Source of the DNA: CAYPNP01 sp964412195 | Lineage (GTDB): Bacteria > Acidobacteriota > JAAYUB01 | Assembly (NCBI GenBank): GCA_964412195.1 | Contig: CAYPNP010000052.1 | Coordinates: 1 to 12,799, forward strand | DNA: 12,799 nt | Reading direction: 5' to 3' | Shown here: positions 1 through 6,380 of the stretch, piece after piece | How positions within the stretch are numbered: position 1 is the stretch's first letter | How the letters are laid out: each line of letters begins with the position of its first letter | Translations under genes and position numbers: made by a program | The notes under the pieces: model-generated | Database searches by the model: none | Seen by the model: the letters and a program-made list of their open reading frames with translations, nothing else | Told to the model about the DNA's origin: nothing

Positions 1-172
1 CTCTGCGTCTCTGCGTGTAATTGCCTGGATCGATTACGATTACGAGCACGATTACGATCGACGAGTACGATTGGTCACCGGCCATGGTCCATGGTCCATC
101 GTCCATGGTCGGATTGGCGGTCACCCGTCACCGGTCATCCGTCACCGGTCATCCGTCGAGCACGAGCACGAG
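1..172. repeat. cluster of four short-period tandem repeats, no gene
   Basis: No credible gene lies in 1-213. The stretch is a patchwork of short tandem arrays. Positions 1-17 hold two CTCTGCGT octamers. Positions 31-72 hold hexamers of the form CGATTA/CGAGCA/CGAGTA. Positions 82-109 hold four in-register heptamers (CCATGGT three times, CCATCGT once). Positions 119-160 hold six heptamers alternating GGTCACC/CGTCACC/GGTCATC, which pass into GAGCAC hexamers to 172. The CCATNNN unit returns at 1984-2074, GAGCAC returns inverted at 9620-9637, and the CTCTGCGT family returns inverted near 9733-9752. All of this is read directly; how the arrays arose is unknown. Confidence 0.85.
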
Positions 173-213
173 AAATCAATTATCGGGTTTTTCCGAGTGA
201 GTGGTGAAGGACC

Positions 214-558
214 CTACGCCGTCGGACGGGGGTGGCGGGGCTGGTAGACGCCGAGGGTGCCGCCGCCGGGCAGGCCGATGTACGTGAGCAGGCCCCAGCC
301 ATGGTCGTGCACCGGGTCGCAGGCGACGCCCAGCGCCTCCATCTGCGCGGTGAAGGCGGTGATGTCGTCGCACATCAGGAAGAACTCGTGCTGGTCGTTT
401 TCGCGGCCCGGGTGGACGGCGACTTCCGCCGGCGGCACGGCGAAAATCAGCCAGCCGTCGCCGGCGTCGACGGAGTGGAGCCGCAGCACGTCGCGCAGGA
501 ACGTGCGGTCCGCCTCGGGATTCTGGCTGTAGATAATGGTGTGTGCGCCGATGATCAT
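214..558 (-). CDS. VOC-superfamily protein (glyoxalase/dioxygenase fold)
   Basis: A 114-aa protein of the vicinal-oxygen-chelate superfamily, which covers glyoxalase I, extradiol dioxygenases and antibiotic-binding proteins. The fold is recognisable from the opening GAHTIIYS (His6), the central QHEFFLMCDD (His57), the helix with MEALGV, and the closing GGTLGVYQPRHP. His6 and His57 sit where metal ligands usually lie. The position usually held by Glu in the final LYxP strand is Gln106, so classical metal-dependent catalysis is uncertain. The length is normal for a one-module VOC protein acting as a dimer. The start is supported by AGGAGG just upstream (563-568 on the complement). It stands alone, behind the hairpin at 633-712, and its substrate cannot be told from sequence. 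Confidence 0.85.
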   Translation of the reverse strand: MIIGAHTIIYSQNPEADRTFLRDVLRLHSVDAGDGWLIFAVPPAEVAVHPGRENDQHEFFLMCDDITAFTAQMEALGVACDPVHDHGWGLLTYIGLPGGGTLGVYQPRHPRPTA

Positions 559-632
559 GGCTCCTCCTGCCTCGTTGGTGATTCGATGCTACTTCGAGAC
601 GGGGCCGTTTGTCAAACGTGGATTTGAGGATC

Positions 633-712
633 AGTCGGGGTCGGTATCGGGATCGGAATCGGGGTCGACGCGCGAATCGATTCCGATACCAATTCCGATA
701 CCGACCCCGATG
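633..712. repeat. hexamer array forming a long imperfect hairpin
   Basis: Left-arm hexamers (TCGGGG, TCGGTA, TCGGGA, TCGGAA, TCGGGG) turn into complementary hexamers (CCGATA, CCAATT, CCGATA, CCGACC). Bases 635-650 pair perfectly with 695-710 (16 bp). A second stem pairs 652-661 with 678-687 (10 bp). It lies between the end of the YdeI-like gene and the start of the VOC gene on the same strand. No T-run follows on either strand, so it is not a canonical intrinsic terminator, though it could slow transcription. It belongs to the same style of self-complementary short-period array seen elsewhere in the window. Confidence 0.8.
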
Positions 713-761
713 GGAGAGACGGACGATTTCCGGGTAAGCGCGGGCAGGAACATGGCGTGAA

Positions 762-1235
762 TCAGCGCAGTTCCTTCTTGCCGGCCTTCAGGGCCGCGAT
801 GGTTTGCGCGATCCGGCGGGCGCGGGTCTCGGGACGTTTGGCGTCCCCGACGGCCTGGATGTACTCGCGGCGGTGGGTGTAAGCCAGCCTCTCGAAAGCG
901 GCGGCGGCCGCCGGGTCGGCGTCCAGCGCCGCCTGCAGGTCCGGCGGTACCGCCACCGTGCGCGGCTCGGTGTCCTCCTCCAGGACGATGTGGACCGTGT
1001 CGCCCCGGCCCACGCCGGCGGCCTCGCGGACCTCCCGGTTCACCACCATGTAGTGGGTGCCGTCGCCGCGGGGCGCCAGCGAGCTGCGGAACGGCACGCC
1101 GTTGATCGTGCCGCGGACCTTGAGCTGGCCCTTGCGGCCGAAAACCTCGGCCACGCGGAAGGGGGGCACGAAGAAGGTCCAGGACCCCGTCGCCTCGGGC
1201 GTCGCCAACTCCGCGTCAAATTCCTGTCGGGCCAT
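762..1235 (-). CDS. DUF1905 / YdeI-OmdA family protein
   Basis: A 157-aa protein with two parts. Residues about 6-93 form a DUF1905 beta-barrel-like domain (GSWTFFVPPF, then KVRGTINGVPFRSSL and the GVGRGDTVHIVL strand). Residues about 97-155 form the C-terminal segment typical of YdeI/OmdA proteins (AFERLAYTHRREYI, then DAKRPETRARRI). Related proteins have been called bacteriocin-protection proteins because of a described link between YdeI and OmpD in enteric bacteria; the biochemical role is not established. The open frame extends upstream to 1343, but ATG 1235 has AGGAGG five bases away (1241-1246) and begins where the domain begins, so it is chosen. The gene is transcribed divergently from the one at 1427, across a 191-bp gap. 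Confidence 0.88.
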   Translation of the reverse strand: MARQEFDAELATPEATGSWTFFVPPFRVAEVFGRKGQLKVRGTINGVPFRSSLAPRGDGTHYMVVNREVREAAGVGRGDTVHIVLEEDTEPRTVAVPPDLQAALDADPAAAAAFERLAYTHRREYIQAVGDAKRPETRARRIAQTIAALKAGKKELR

Positions 1236-1426
1236 GCCGTCCTCCTGCGGATAATTCGCTCTGCTGCCTGCGGGGGGCGAGTTCGGTTCCGGCGCTTTAG
1301 ATTCCCGCGAAACGGAACGGATTTCGTGATACAGTTCCCCCAATGACCATCCGCCAGGAAATGACCCGGGACCCGAAGGCGGGAGCGGAGGCGGGGTGTC
1401 CCATTCCGGACCGCGGGAGGTGCGAC

Positions 1427-1942
1427 ATGATCACCGAGCAGATCGTCGAGGAGACCTGGCAGGAGGTGGCCGAGTGGCCGGAGGACAAGGCCACCGAAGA
1501 GATGGTGGCACTGGCGGGCCGCCAGCCCCACTTGCTGGCGTTCGTCACCGGCCACGCCGAGGAGATGTCGGAGGACGGGGCGGAGCTGGCGGTCTACCTC
1601 TTTTTCAACGTCGTCCGGATGTTCGAGAAGGGCGCCGGGGAGCTGACGCGGATCCCCGCCGACGCCATCCTCAAGCGCTTCGAGGCCAACGAGAAGCTCC
1701 TGGCCGGCCTGACGGAGGCCCACCCCAAGTTCTTCGAGCAGGTGGCCCGGGCCTCCATCGACCGGCAGCCCCACGTCATGGGCTACGTGGTGGAGGCGAT
1801 CCTGGAGGAGCCGGAGGACGAGCCGCTGGACATCGAGGAGGACGACTACGGCACCGTCTTCCTGCTGCTCCTGACCGTGGTGGACGTGCTGGATGAGAGA
1901 GCCGGCAAGAAGCGGGGATCGGGGAAGGCAGCTGAACATTGA
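1427..1942 (+). CDS. conserved-looking acidic helical protein, unknown function
   Basis: I do not recognise a family. The product is 171 aa, strongly acidic, apparently soluble and mostly alpha-helical, with no signal peptide and no clear membrane segment. An acidic stretch near residues 127-142 (EEPEDEPLDIEEDD) is followed by a short hydrophobic helix (VFLLLLTVVDVL). Clean codon use with strong third-position GC supports a real gene. The frame opens at 1343, but that ATG lacks a ribosome site, while ATG 1427 has GGGAGG six bases upstream (1415-1420). The last codons and the TGA stop fall inside a GAACATT heptamer array starting at 1934, so the C-terminal Glu-His is repeat-encoded and the original end may have been altered. 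Confidence 0.78.
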   Translation: MITEQIVEETWQEVAEWPEDKATEEMVALAGRQPHLLAFVTGHAEEMSEDGAELAVYLFFNVVRMFEKGAGELTRIPADAILKRFEANEKLLAGLTEAHPKFFEQVARASIDRQPHVMGYVVEAILEEPEDEPLDIEEDDYGTVFLLLLTVVDVLDERAGKKRGSGKAAEH

Positions 1943-1964
1943 ACATCGAACATCGAGCGTTGAA
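1934..1964. repeat. GAACATN heptamer array overlapping a stop codon
   Basis: Four in-register heptamers (GAACATT, GAACATC, GAACATC, GAGCGTT) followed by GAA. The TGA at 1940-1942 that ends the upstream gene lies in the junction of the first two units. The array is separated by about a dozen bases from a different 7-bp array that begins near 1977. Confidence 0.8.
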
Positions 1965-1976
1965 ATAAATCCAGGA

Positions 1977-2076
1977 CGATAGACCATGGACCATAGACCA
2001 TAGGCCATAGACCATAGACCATAGACCATGGTCCATCGTCCATGGTCCATGGTCCATCAACCATCGTCCATGGTCC
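1977..2076. repeat. CCATNNN heptamer array, 13 perfect-register units
   Basis: Thirteen consecutive 7-bp units, each starting CCAT, run without register slip from 1984 to 2074. A degenerate unit CGATAGA (1977-1983) precedes them. The first six units are mainly CCATAGA, with one CCATGGA and one CCATAGG; the rest are CCATGGT, CCATCGT and CCATCAA. The two halves are roughly reverse complements around the junction at about 2025, so the strand can fold into an imperfect long hairpin. The array ends four bases before the AAGGAGG of the gene at 2092, so it would form that gene's immediate leader or promoter region. Confidence 0.88.
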
Positions 2077-2091
2077 AAAAAGGAGGTTGCC

Positions 2092-2436
2092 ATGGCCAGA
2101 GTCACCGGCACCGCCGGAAAGAGTAAGGCGAAGCCCGTCCGGGCAGCCCAGCCCGAGTTCGCCATCGAATTCGATTCCTCCCGCGGATTTGTGGTCAAGA
2201 CGCCGGGGCACGTCATCCAGTGCGCCTACATGGTGCGGACCCTGGCGCTCGTGGGCACATTCTTCCAGGTGGAGGTCAAGGGCGTCGTCCCGGCCGACCG
2301 GAGACGGAAGCTCAAGGCCGCCGGGGCGATCGCGGCGAAGGATCTGGCCCGCGTCATCGTCAAGGCGCTGAAAAGCCACGGGTGCAGGGAAAAGATCGAA
2401 ATCTTCACCCACAACAAGGAGATCCGGCTGCGTTGA
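2092..2436 (+). CDS. small basic protein, unknown function
   Basis: A 114-aa protein of no family I can name. The first 20 residues are basic and low in complexity (GTAGKSKAKPVRAAQ), followed by a compact alpha/beta-looking core (FAIEFDSSRGFVVKTPG, the helix CAYMVRTLALVG, the strand FFQVEVKGVV) and a helix with ARVIVKALKSHG before the end KIEIFTHNKEIRLR. There is no signal peptide or membrane helix, so it is probably cytoplasmic. AAGGAGG (2080-2086) gives a very good start. It begins a run of four plus-strand genes with gaps of about 50-70 bases, so co-transcription is likely. Its leader is the CCATNNN array. Confidence 0.78.
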   Translation: MARVTGTAGKSKAKPVRAAQPEFAIEFDSSRGFVVKTPGHVIQCAYMVRTLALVGTFFQVEVKGVVPADRRRKLKAAGAIAAKDLARVIVKALKSHGCREKIEIFTHNKEIRLR

Positions 2437-2508
2437 ACCAATCGGGAAAGCGCGCGCTGTTATCGGTGGGCGGTCAGCGCAAACTGCATGGGAAAAAAGG
2501 AAAAGCGC

Positions 2509-2889
2509 ATGAGTGAGCCGGAGAAGAAACAAGAGCTGACGGGCCCCTGGCGGAGCCTCCACGTGGCGGTCTGGCTGATCGGCCTGGCCGTGCTGGCCTC
2601 CAAGGGCTGGTGGTGGCCGGGCATCCTGGTGCTGATCGCGGTCAGCGGCGTCGTCGAGGCGTTCCTGCTGCACTTCGCGCCGGGGGGAGGCCGGGAAAAA
2701 GAGACAGTCCCGGCGCCCGCCCCCGCGCCCGCACCGCCGCCGACCCCGCCGGCACACCGCCTCGAACTGCTGCCGGCCGTCTGCCCCAAGTGCGGCGGGC
2801 CGGTACGCGGGGCGGAAGTGAAATGGACCGGGCCGCAGTCCGCCGAGTGCGCCTATTGCGGCCTGAACCTGCCCATGGGGAAGGAGTGA
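2509..2889 (+). CDS. two-helix membrane protein with C-terminal zinc ribbon
   Basis: A 126-aa protein, not assignable to a named family. After a short charged N-terminus come two hydrophobic segments, at about residues 17-31 (VAVWLIGLAVLA) and 36-56 (WPGILVLIAVSGVVEAFLL). A proline-alanine linker follows at 67-82. The end is a rubredoxin-like zinc ribbon with CPKC at 92-95 and CAYC at 114-117. The expected topology is a hairpin in the inner membrane with the zinc ribbon in the cytoplasm. An in-frame ATG at 2488 exists, but ATG 2509 has an AAGG 8 bases upstream and is preferred; the difference is 7 residues. It sits between an unknown gene and trmO in one probable transcript. Confidence 0.78.
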   Translation: MSEPEKKQELTGPWRSLHVAVWLIGLAVLASKGWWWPGILVLIAVSGVVEAFLLHFAPGGGREKETVPAPAPAPAPPPTPPAHRLELLPAVCPKCGGPVRGAEVKWTGPQSAECAYCGLNLPMGKE

Positions 2890-2937
2890 CGCGGCGGGAT
2901 CCGCCGGCCGGGTCCCCCTGCCGCGAAGCGAGGGAGC

Positions 2938-3351
2938 ATGAAGGCGGAACTGCAATTCATCGGCCGCATCGAGTCCCCTTATAAAAGCCTGGAGGAATGC
3001 CCCCGCAACGTGGAGCCCGGCGGCCCGGCCAGCCGGCTGATCCTCGACCTGCCGTTCGCCGACGGGCTGCTGGGCCTGGAGGCGGGCCAGGAGATCCTGG
3101 TCCTCTACTGGTTTGACGGCGTCGACCGGGCCCTGCTGCGGCAGAACTCCCGGCGGACGGGGAAATACGCCGGGACGTTCGCCCTGCGCTCGCCCCACCG
3201 GCCGAATCCCATCGGGGCGGCGGTGGTGCGGATCGAGCGGATCGAGGGCGCGGCGGTGACCGTGCGGGGCCTCGACTGCCTGGACGGCACGCCGCTGGTG
3301 GACATCAAGCCGGCGATGCCGGGGGAAGGGCCGGCCGCCCGCACGGTGTGA
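2938..3351 (+). CDS. trmO: TrmO-type tRNA m6t6A37 methyltransferase (TsaA-like domain)
   Basis: A 137-aa TsaA/TrmO beta-barrel protein. The characterised E. coli member uses S-adenosylmethionine to methylate the N6-threonylcarbamoyl-adenosine at position 37 of tRNA-Thr. Family marks are FIGRIESPY at the start, CPRN (21-24), GLLGLEAGQEILVLYWF (43-59), FALRSPHRPNPIG (81-93) and the signature LDCLDGTPLVDIKP (112-125). The protein is shorter than E. coli TrmO because it lacks the C-terminal extension; many bacterial and archaeal members are this short, and some may act on other substrates. AGGGAG lies directly before ATG 2938. It follows the zinc-ribbon gene by 48 bases. The family assignment is firm; the exact substrate is inferred. 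Confidence 0.9.
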   Translation: MKAELQFIGRIESPYKSLEECPRNVEPGGPASRLILDLPFADGLLGLEAGQEILVLYWFDGVDRALLRQNSRRTGKYAGTFALRSPHRPNPIGAAVVRIERIEGAAVTVRGLDCLDGTPLVDIKPAMPGEGPAARTV

Positions 3352-3398
3352 TCCCGGATCGGCACGGTTAAATTCCAAGATGATGGCGTGGAGGTGTC

Positions 3399-4424
3399 AT
3401 GAACAGCCCAAGGGGACTTCACGACCAGATGGTCGGCAACGCGGTCCGGGCGCTGCAAGCGCTCCTCCGGGTGGTGCCGGGGTGCACGGTGCTGGTGGTG
3501 GCCGACCCGCCGACCCTCGCCGTGGGTCGCGCCTTCCTGGACGCCGCCGTCCGGCTGGGCGCCGCGGCGTCCCTCTATGAACTGCCGGCGGAGCGGCCGA
3601 TCCGGGGGATCCCGCCGGACCTGCAGAACCTTCTGGGCACCCTGAAACTCGCCGGGCCGGACCGGGTTTGCGTCAACGTCATGGCCGGCATCGCCGAGGA
3701 GGCGCCCCTGCGGGTCGCCCTCCTCGATCTGCAGATGGCTTTGGGAGCCAGGGTGGGCCATGCCCCGGGGATCGATGACGCCATGATGACGGAGGGCCCC
3801 ATGAGCGCCGACTACGCCGCCCTGGCCGCCGCCGCGGAGGAGCTGATGCGGCGGTTCGACGGGGCCGAGAGCGTCCGCCTCACCGGTCCCGGCGGCACGG
3901 ACCTGACGCTGGGGATCCGCGGCCGGGGATTCCAGTCGGACTTCGGAATCGCCGACGGCGCCATGGGCAACCTGCCGGCGGGGGAGATCTGGTGCGCTCC
4001 CGTGGAGGACGCCGCCGACGGAGTCCTCGTCTGCGACGGCTCCATCGGCGGGCTGGGACGGATGGAAAAGCCGCTGCGGATCGAGGTGAAGCGCGGTCGC
4101 ATCCGCCGGATCGGGGGCGGCACGCCGGACCTGCGCCGGAGACTCGACGAGCTGCTGGACGTCGACGAAGCGGCCCGGATCGTCGGCGAGCTGGGCATCG
4201 GGCTGAACCCGGGGGCCCGGATCACCGGGAACCTGCTGGAGGACGAGAAGGCGTGCCGCACCGCCCACCTCGCCTTCGGATACAACCTCGACATGCCGGG
4301 CGGCCGGAACGGCTCGAAAACCCACCGCGATTTCCTGTTCCACCGGCCGACCCTGACGGTGGACTATGCGGGCGGCCGGCGGAAAACCCTCCTTTCGGAC
4401 GGGGACGTCCTGTCCGGGAGTTGA
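3399..4424 (+). CDS. M29-type (thermophilic/AmpS-like) metallo-aminopeptidase
   Basis: A 341-aa protein resembling family M29 aminopeptidases, which cut N-terminal residues using two metal ions. The second half carries the recognisable parts: NLPAGEIWCAPVED (191-204), ELGIGLNP (264-271, Glu264), NLLEDEKACRTAHLAFGYN (278-296, with Glu281/Glu283 and His290) and THRDFLF (308-314, His309 and Asp311). These match the order of acidic and His ligands in that family. It is shorter than the roughly 400-residue AmpS type, as are many annotated leucyl-aminopeptidase relatives. No signal peptide is seen, so it should be cytoplasmic. GGAGG at 3390-3394 fixes the start. It is last in the 2092-4424 run, 47 bases after trmO. 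Confidence 0.85.
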   Translation: MNSPRGLHDQMVGNAVRALQALLRVVPGCTVLVVADPPTLAVGRAFLDAAVRLGAAASLYELPAERPIRGIPPDLQNLLGTLKLAGPDRVCVNVMAGIAEEAPLRVALLDLQMALGARVGHAPGIDDAMMTEGPMSADYAALAAAAEELMRRFDGAESVRLTGPGGTDLTLGIRGRGFQSDFGIADGAMGNLPAGEIWCAPVEDAADGVLVCDGSIGGLGRMEKPLRIEVKRGRIRRIGGGTPDLRRRLDELLDVDEAARIVGELGIGLNPGARITGNLLEDEKACRTAHLAFGYNLDMPGGRNGSKTHRDFLFHRPTLTVDYAGGRRKTLLSDGDVLSGS

Positions 4425-4556
4425 AACGCCGGAACGGATTTCACATCGACTGTCTGCAACGTTTTGAGAGAGCATGATATGGGTGGAAGGTAAAACATGG
4501 TTGGGGCCGGATGGCGGAACGTGAAAGCGTCCATAGCCGTCGATACCAAGCTGTGC

Positions 4557-4562
4557 TATACT
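4557..4562 (+). promoter_or_regulatory. possible -10 box upstream of the OmpA-family gene
   Basis: TATACT matches the sigma-70 -10 consensus at five of six bases and lies 60 bases before the OmpA-family start, in the 197-bp gap 4425-4621. The base composition here is clearly more AT-rich than the genes. The -35 candidate at 17-bp spacing (TAGCCG) is poor, so this is a suggestion only. I see no repeat array in this gap, unlike most of the others. Confidence 0.35.
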
Positions 4563-4621
4563 CGCAGCAATAATTCCGATATCTTACAGAACTCTGATTT
4601 ACCAATCCCAAAGGAGGAAGC

Positions 4622-6094
4622 ATGTTCTTGAGAAGCAAAATGATTGTGTTGGCGTTCGCCCTGGCCGCGCTGTCGGCCTTCGTCGCGGCGGAGGTCCAGC
4701 TGACGGCGCTGCAGCTGCCGGAGGGCAAGGGCGTGGACGTGAAGTTCACCAAGACGAACCGGGCGCCGGCCAAGGCGCTCATGCAGGCCAACCTGAAATA
4801 TGAAAAGGGCCAGGCGGCCATCGAGCTGAAGTTCGAGAAGATGGAGCCGGCTGTGCTGTTCGGTGGGGACGTCAGCGCCTACGTGCTCTGGGCGGTCACC
4901 AGCGACGGCGTGGCGGAAAACCTGGGCGAGGTGCTGGTCGACCAGAAGGAGTGCTCGGCTTCCCGGAACTACTCCACCGGCAAGAAGATCTTCGCCCTGA
5001 TGGTGACGGCGGAGCCGCTGGCGGTGGTGGGCAAGCCGTCCGACCTGGTCATGTTCACCTCGAACCAGGTGAAGGACAAGAAGGTGCGGAACACGCCGTT
5101 CAAGTTCAACGCGTTCCGGACCGGGACCAAGGCGGCGCTGGACAGCATCGCCGGCATCCAGTACAACGACGAGACGCCGGTGGCCATCAAGCAGGCGCAG
5201 AAAGCGCTGGAGATCGCGGCCCAGATGAAGGCGGCGGAGGTGAATCCCGGCGCGATGCGGGACGCCCAGATCGCCTTCAACCAGGCGGACAACACGGCGA
5301 AGGCCAACGGCAGCCAAAAGGTGGTCAGCGACTACGCGCGGCGGGCCATGGAGCTGGCCTCGCAGGCGATCCGGGATACCATCAAGAAGAACGAAGCCGA
5401 TGCGGCGGCCGCGGCGGCGGCGAAGCAGGCCGCGGAAAAGGCGGCGCTGGAGCAGCGGGCGGCCACCGCCGAGAGCGAGGCCGACCGGAACGCGCGGCTG
5501 CTGAAGGAAGTGGAGGCGCAGCGGGCGGCCCTGGCGCAGGAGTCGAAGGACCTGGCGCTGCAGCGGGACAAGTTCGCCGCCGAGCGCGACGCGGTGGCGG
5601 CGCAGCGCGATGCGGTGAAGTCGGACCTCGCCAAGGTGGAGATGGAGCGGGTCTCGATCGCGAAGGAGCGGGACGAGCTGGCCAAGATGCTGAAGGGCGC
5701 CCTGTCTTCCGTGGCCGAGACCAACGAGACCGCCCGGGGCGTCATCGTGAACCTGTCGGGGATCCTGTTCGACCTGAACAAGGCGACGCTGAAGGTGCCG
5801 TCCCAGATCACCGTGGCCAAGCTGGCGGGGATCCTGATGGTGTTCCAGAACATGAACCTGAGCATCGAGGGCTACACCGACTCCACCGGCAGCGACGCAA
5901 CCAACATGAAGCTATCGACTGACCGGGCCAAGACGGTGTACGACTTCCTGCTGGCCCAGGGGATCGCCCCGGCGCGGATGAAGTACCAGGGCTTCGGGCC
6001 GGCCAACCCGGTGGCGCCCAACGACACCGAGGCCAACCGGTCCAAGAACCGCCGGGTGGAGGTGGTCCTCAACCAGGCGCCGAAGGCCGAGTAG
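4622..6094 (+). CDS. OmpA-family outer-membrane/peptidoglycan-anchoring protein
   Basis: A 490-aa exported protein in four parts. Residues 1-23 form a signal peptide (basic MFLRSK, hydrophobic core, cleavage near FVAA-EV). Residues 24-165 form a beta-rich domain I cannot name, containing SAYVLWAVTSDG and FALMVTAEP. Residues about 180-255 resemble DUF4398, with repeated Ala-rich helices, and pass into a coiled coil (about 255-360; runs of Ala, then Gln/Arg/Glu heptads). Residues about 373-485 are an OmpA C-terminal domain, with GYTDSTGS (417-424), NMKLSTDRA (428-436) and NRSKNRRVEVVL (472-483), which in the family binds the peptide stem of peptidoglycan. AAGGAGG at 4611-4617 gives a strong start. 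A clear terminator follows, so the gene is probably a single transcript, perhaps from the -10 at 4557. Confidence 0.9.
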   Translation: MFLRSKMIVLAFALAALSAFVAAEVQLTALQLPEGKGVDVKFTKTNRAPAKALMQANLKYEKGQAAIELKFEKMEPAVLFGGDVSAYVLWAVTSDGVAENLGEVLVDQKECSASRNYSTGKKIFALMVTAEPLAVVGKPSDLVMFTSNQVKDKKVRNTPFKFNAFRTGTKAALDSIAGIQYNDETPVAIKQAQKALEIAAQMKAAEVNPGAMRDAQIAFNQADNTAKANGSQKVVSDYARRAMELASQAIRDTIKKNEADAAAAAAAKQAAEKAALEQRAATAESEADRNARLLKEVEAQRAALAQESKDLALQRDKFAAERDAVAAQRDAVKSDLAKVEMERVSIAKERDELAKMLKGALSSVAETNETARGVIVNLSGILFDLNKATLKVPSQITVAKLAGILMVFQNMNLSIEGYTDSTGSDATNMKLSTDRAKTVYDFLLAQGIAPARMKYQGFGPANPVAPNDTEANRSKNRRVEVVLNQAPKAE

Positions 6095-6100
6095 GAAGGG

Positions 6101-6130
6101 TTTCACCGCAAAGGCGCAAAGAACGCAAAG
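6101..6130. repeat. CGCAAAG short-repeat array
   Basis: CGCAAAGG, CGCAAAGAA and CGCAAAG follow one another directly after the OmpA-family stop codon, before the terminator. The array resembles the CTCTGCGT-type repeats at 1-17 and 9733-9752 in layout, though not in letters. Confidence 0.65.
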
Positions 6131-6143
6131 TCAAGCCAGATCC

Positions 6144-6172
6144 AAGGGCGGCCCCAACGGCCGCCCTTTTCA
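6144..6172 (+). terminator. rho-independent terminator after the OmpA-family gene
   Basis: A perfect 10-bp stem AAGGGCGGCC / GGCCGCCCTT (6144-6153 with 6159-6168) around the loop CCAAC, followed by a short T-run. It is about 50 bases past the OmpA-family stop. There is no T-run on the other strand, so it acts in the plus direction. Confidence 0.85.
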
Positions 6173-6177
6173 ATCTT

Positions 6178-6348
6178 TCAACGCGGATAGGCGCTAAGCC
6201 ACTATGATTTCTTATGATTCAATCTGATCAGAAGAGATCATCAGCCATCTGCGTCAATTTGCGTTTGAATCCCAATCCGCGTTGATCCGCGTCCAGTCTT
6301 GGTTTCAGATTCTTGCGGGCGGGGGCATCCGCGCTCCAGCTTTCTGCC
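6178..6348. repeat. intergenic stretch with degenerate CGCGGAT/ATCCGCG repeats, no gene
   Basis: This stretch lies between two convergent genes and holds no credible coding frame. It contains CAACGCGGATAGGCGC near 6179-6194 and, inverted, AATCCGCGTTGATCCGCGTCC-like units near 6274-6295, along with TGCGTCAATTTGCGTTTG (6249-6266). The two ends are partly complementary. It is AT-richer than the genes and looks like worn repeat sequence. Confidence 0.55.
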
Positions 6349-6380
6349 GATTCACCCATTCACCGATTCACCGATTCACC
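6349..6380. repeat. GATTCACC octamer array overlapping a gene end
   Basis: Four in-register 8-bp units (GATTCACC, CATTCACC, GATTCACC, GATTCACC). The stop codon of the P1 peptidase (complement of 6360-6362) lies inside, and its last residues (ESVNR and a little before) are read from the array. The unit is one base away from the GATTCGCC unit of the 11663-11901 element. Confidence 0.8.

Noticed and set aside
1..172. replication origin with iterons
   Set aside because: Units are 6-8 bp, of mixed families, with no DnaA boxes, replication gene or AT-rich unwinding region.
1040..2050. 336-codon minus-strand open frame
   Set aside because: It is antisense to the gene at 1427 and crosses the heptamer array; its periodic Met-Val-Tyr/Trp repeats come from the array, not from a protein domain.
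1977..2076. CRISPR array
   Set aside because: Units are 7 bp and directly tandem, with no spacers and no cas genes nearby. The same holds for the other short arrays.
1846..3378. 510-codon minus-strand open frame
   Set aside because: It is antisense to four well-supported plus-strand genes and translates the CCATNNN array; no domain or plausible start.
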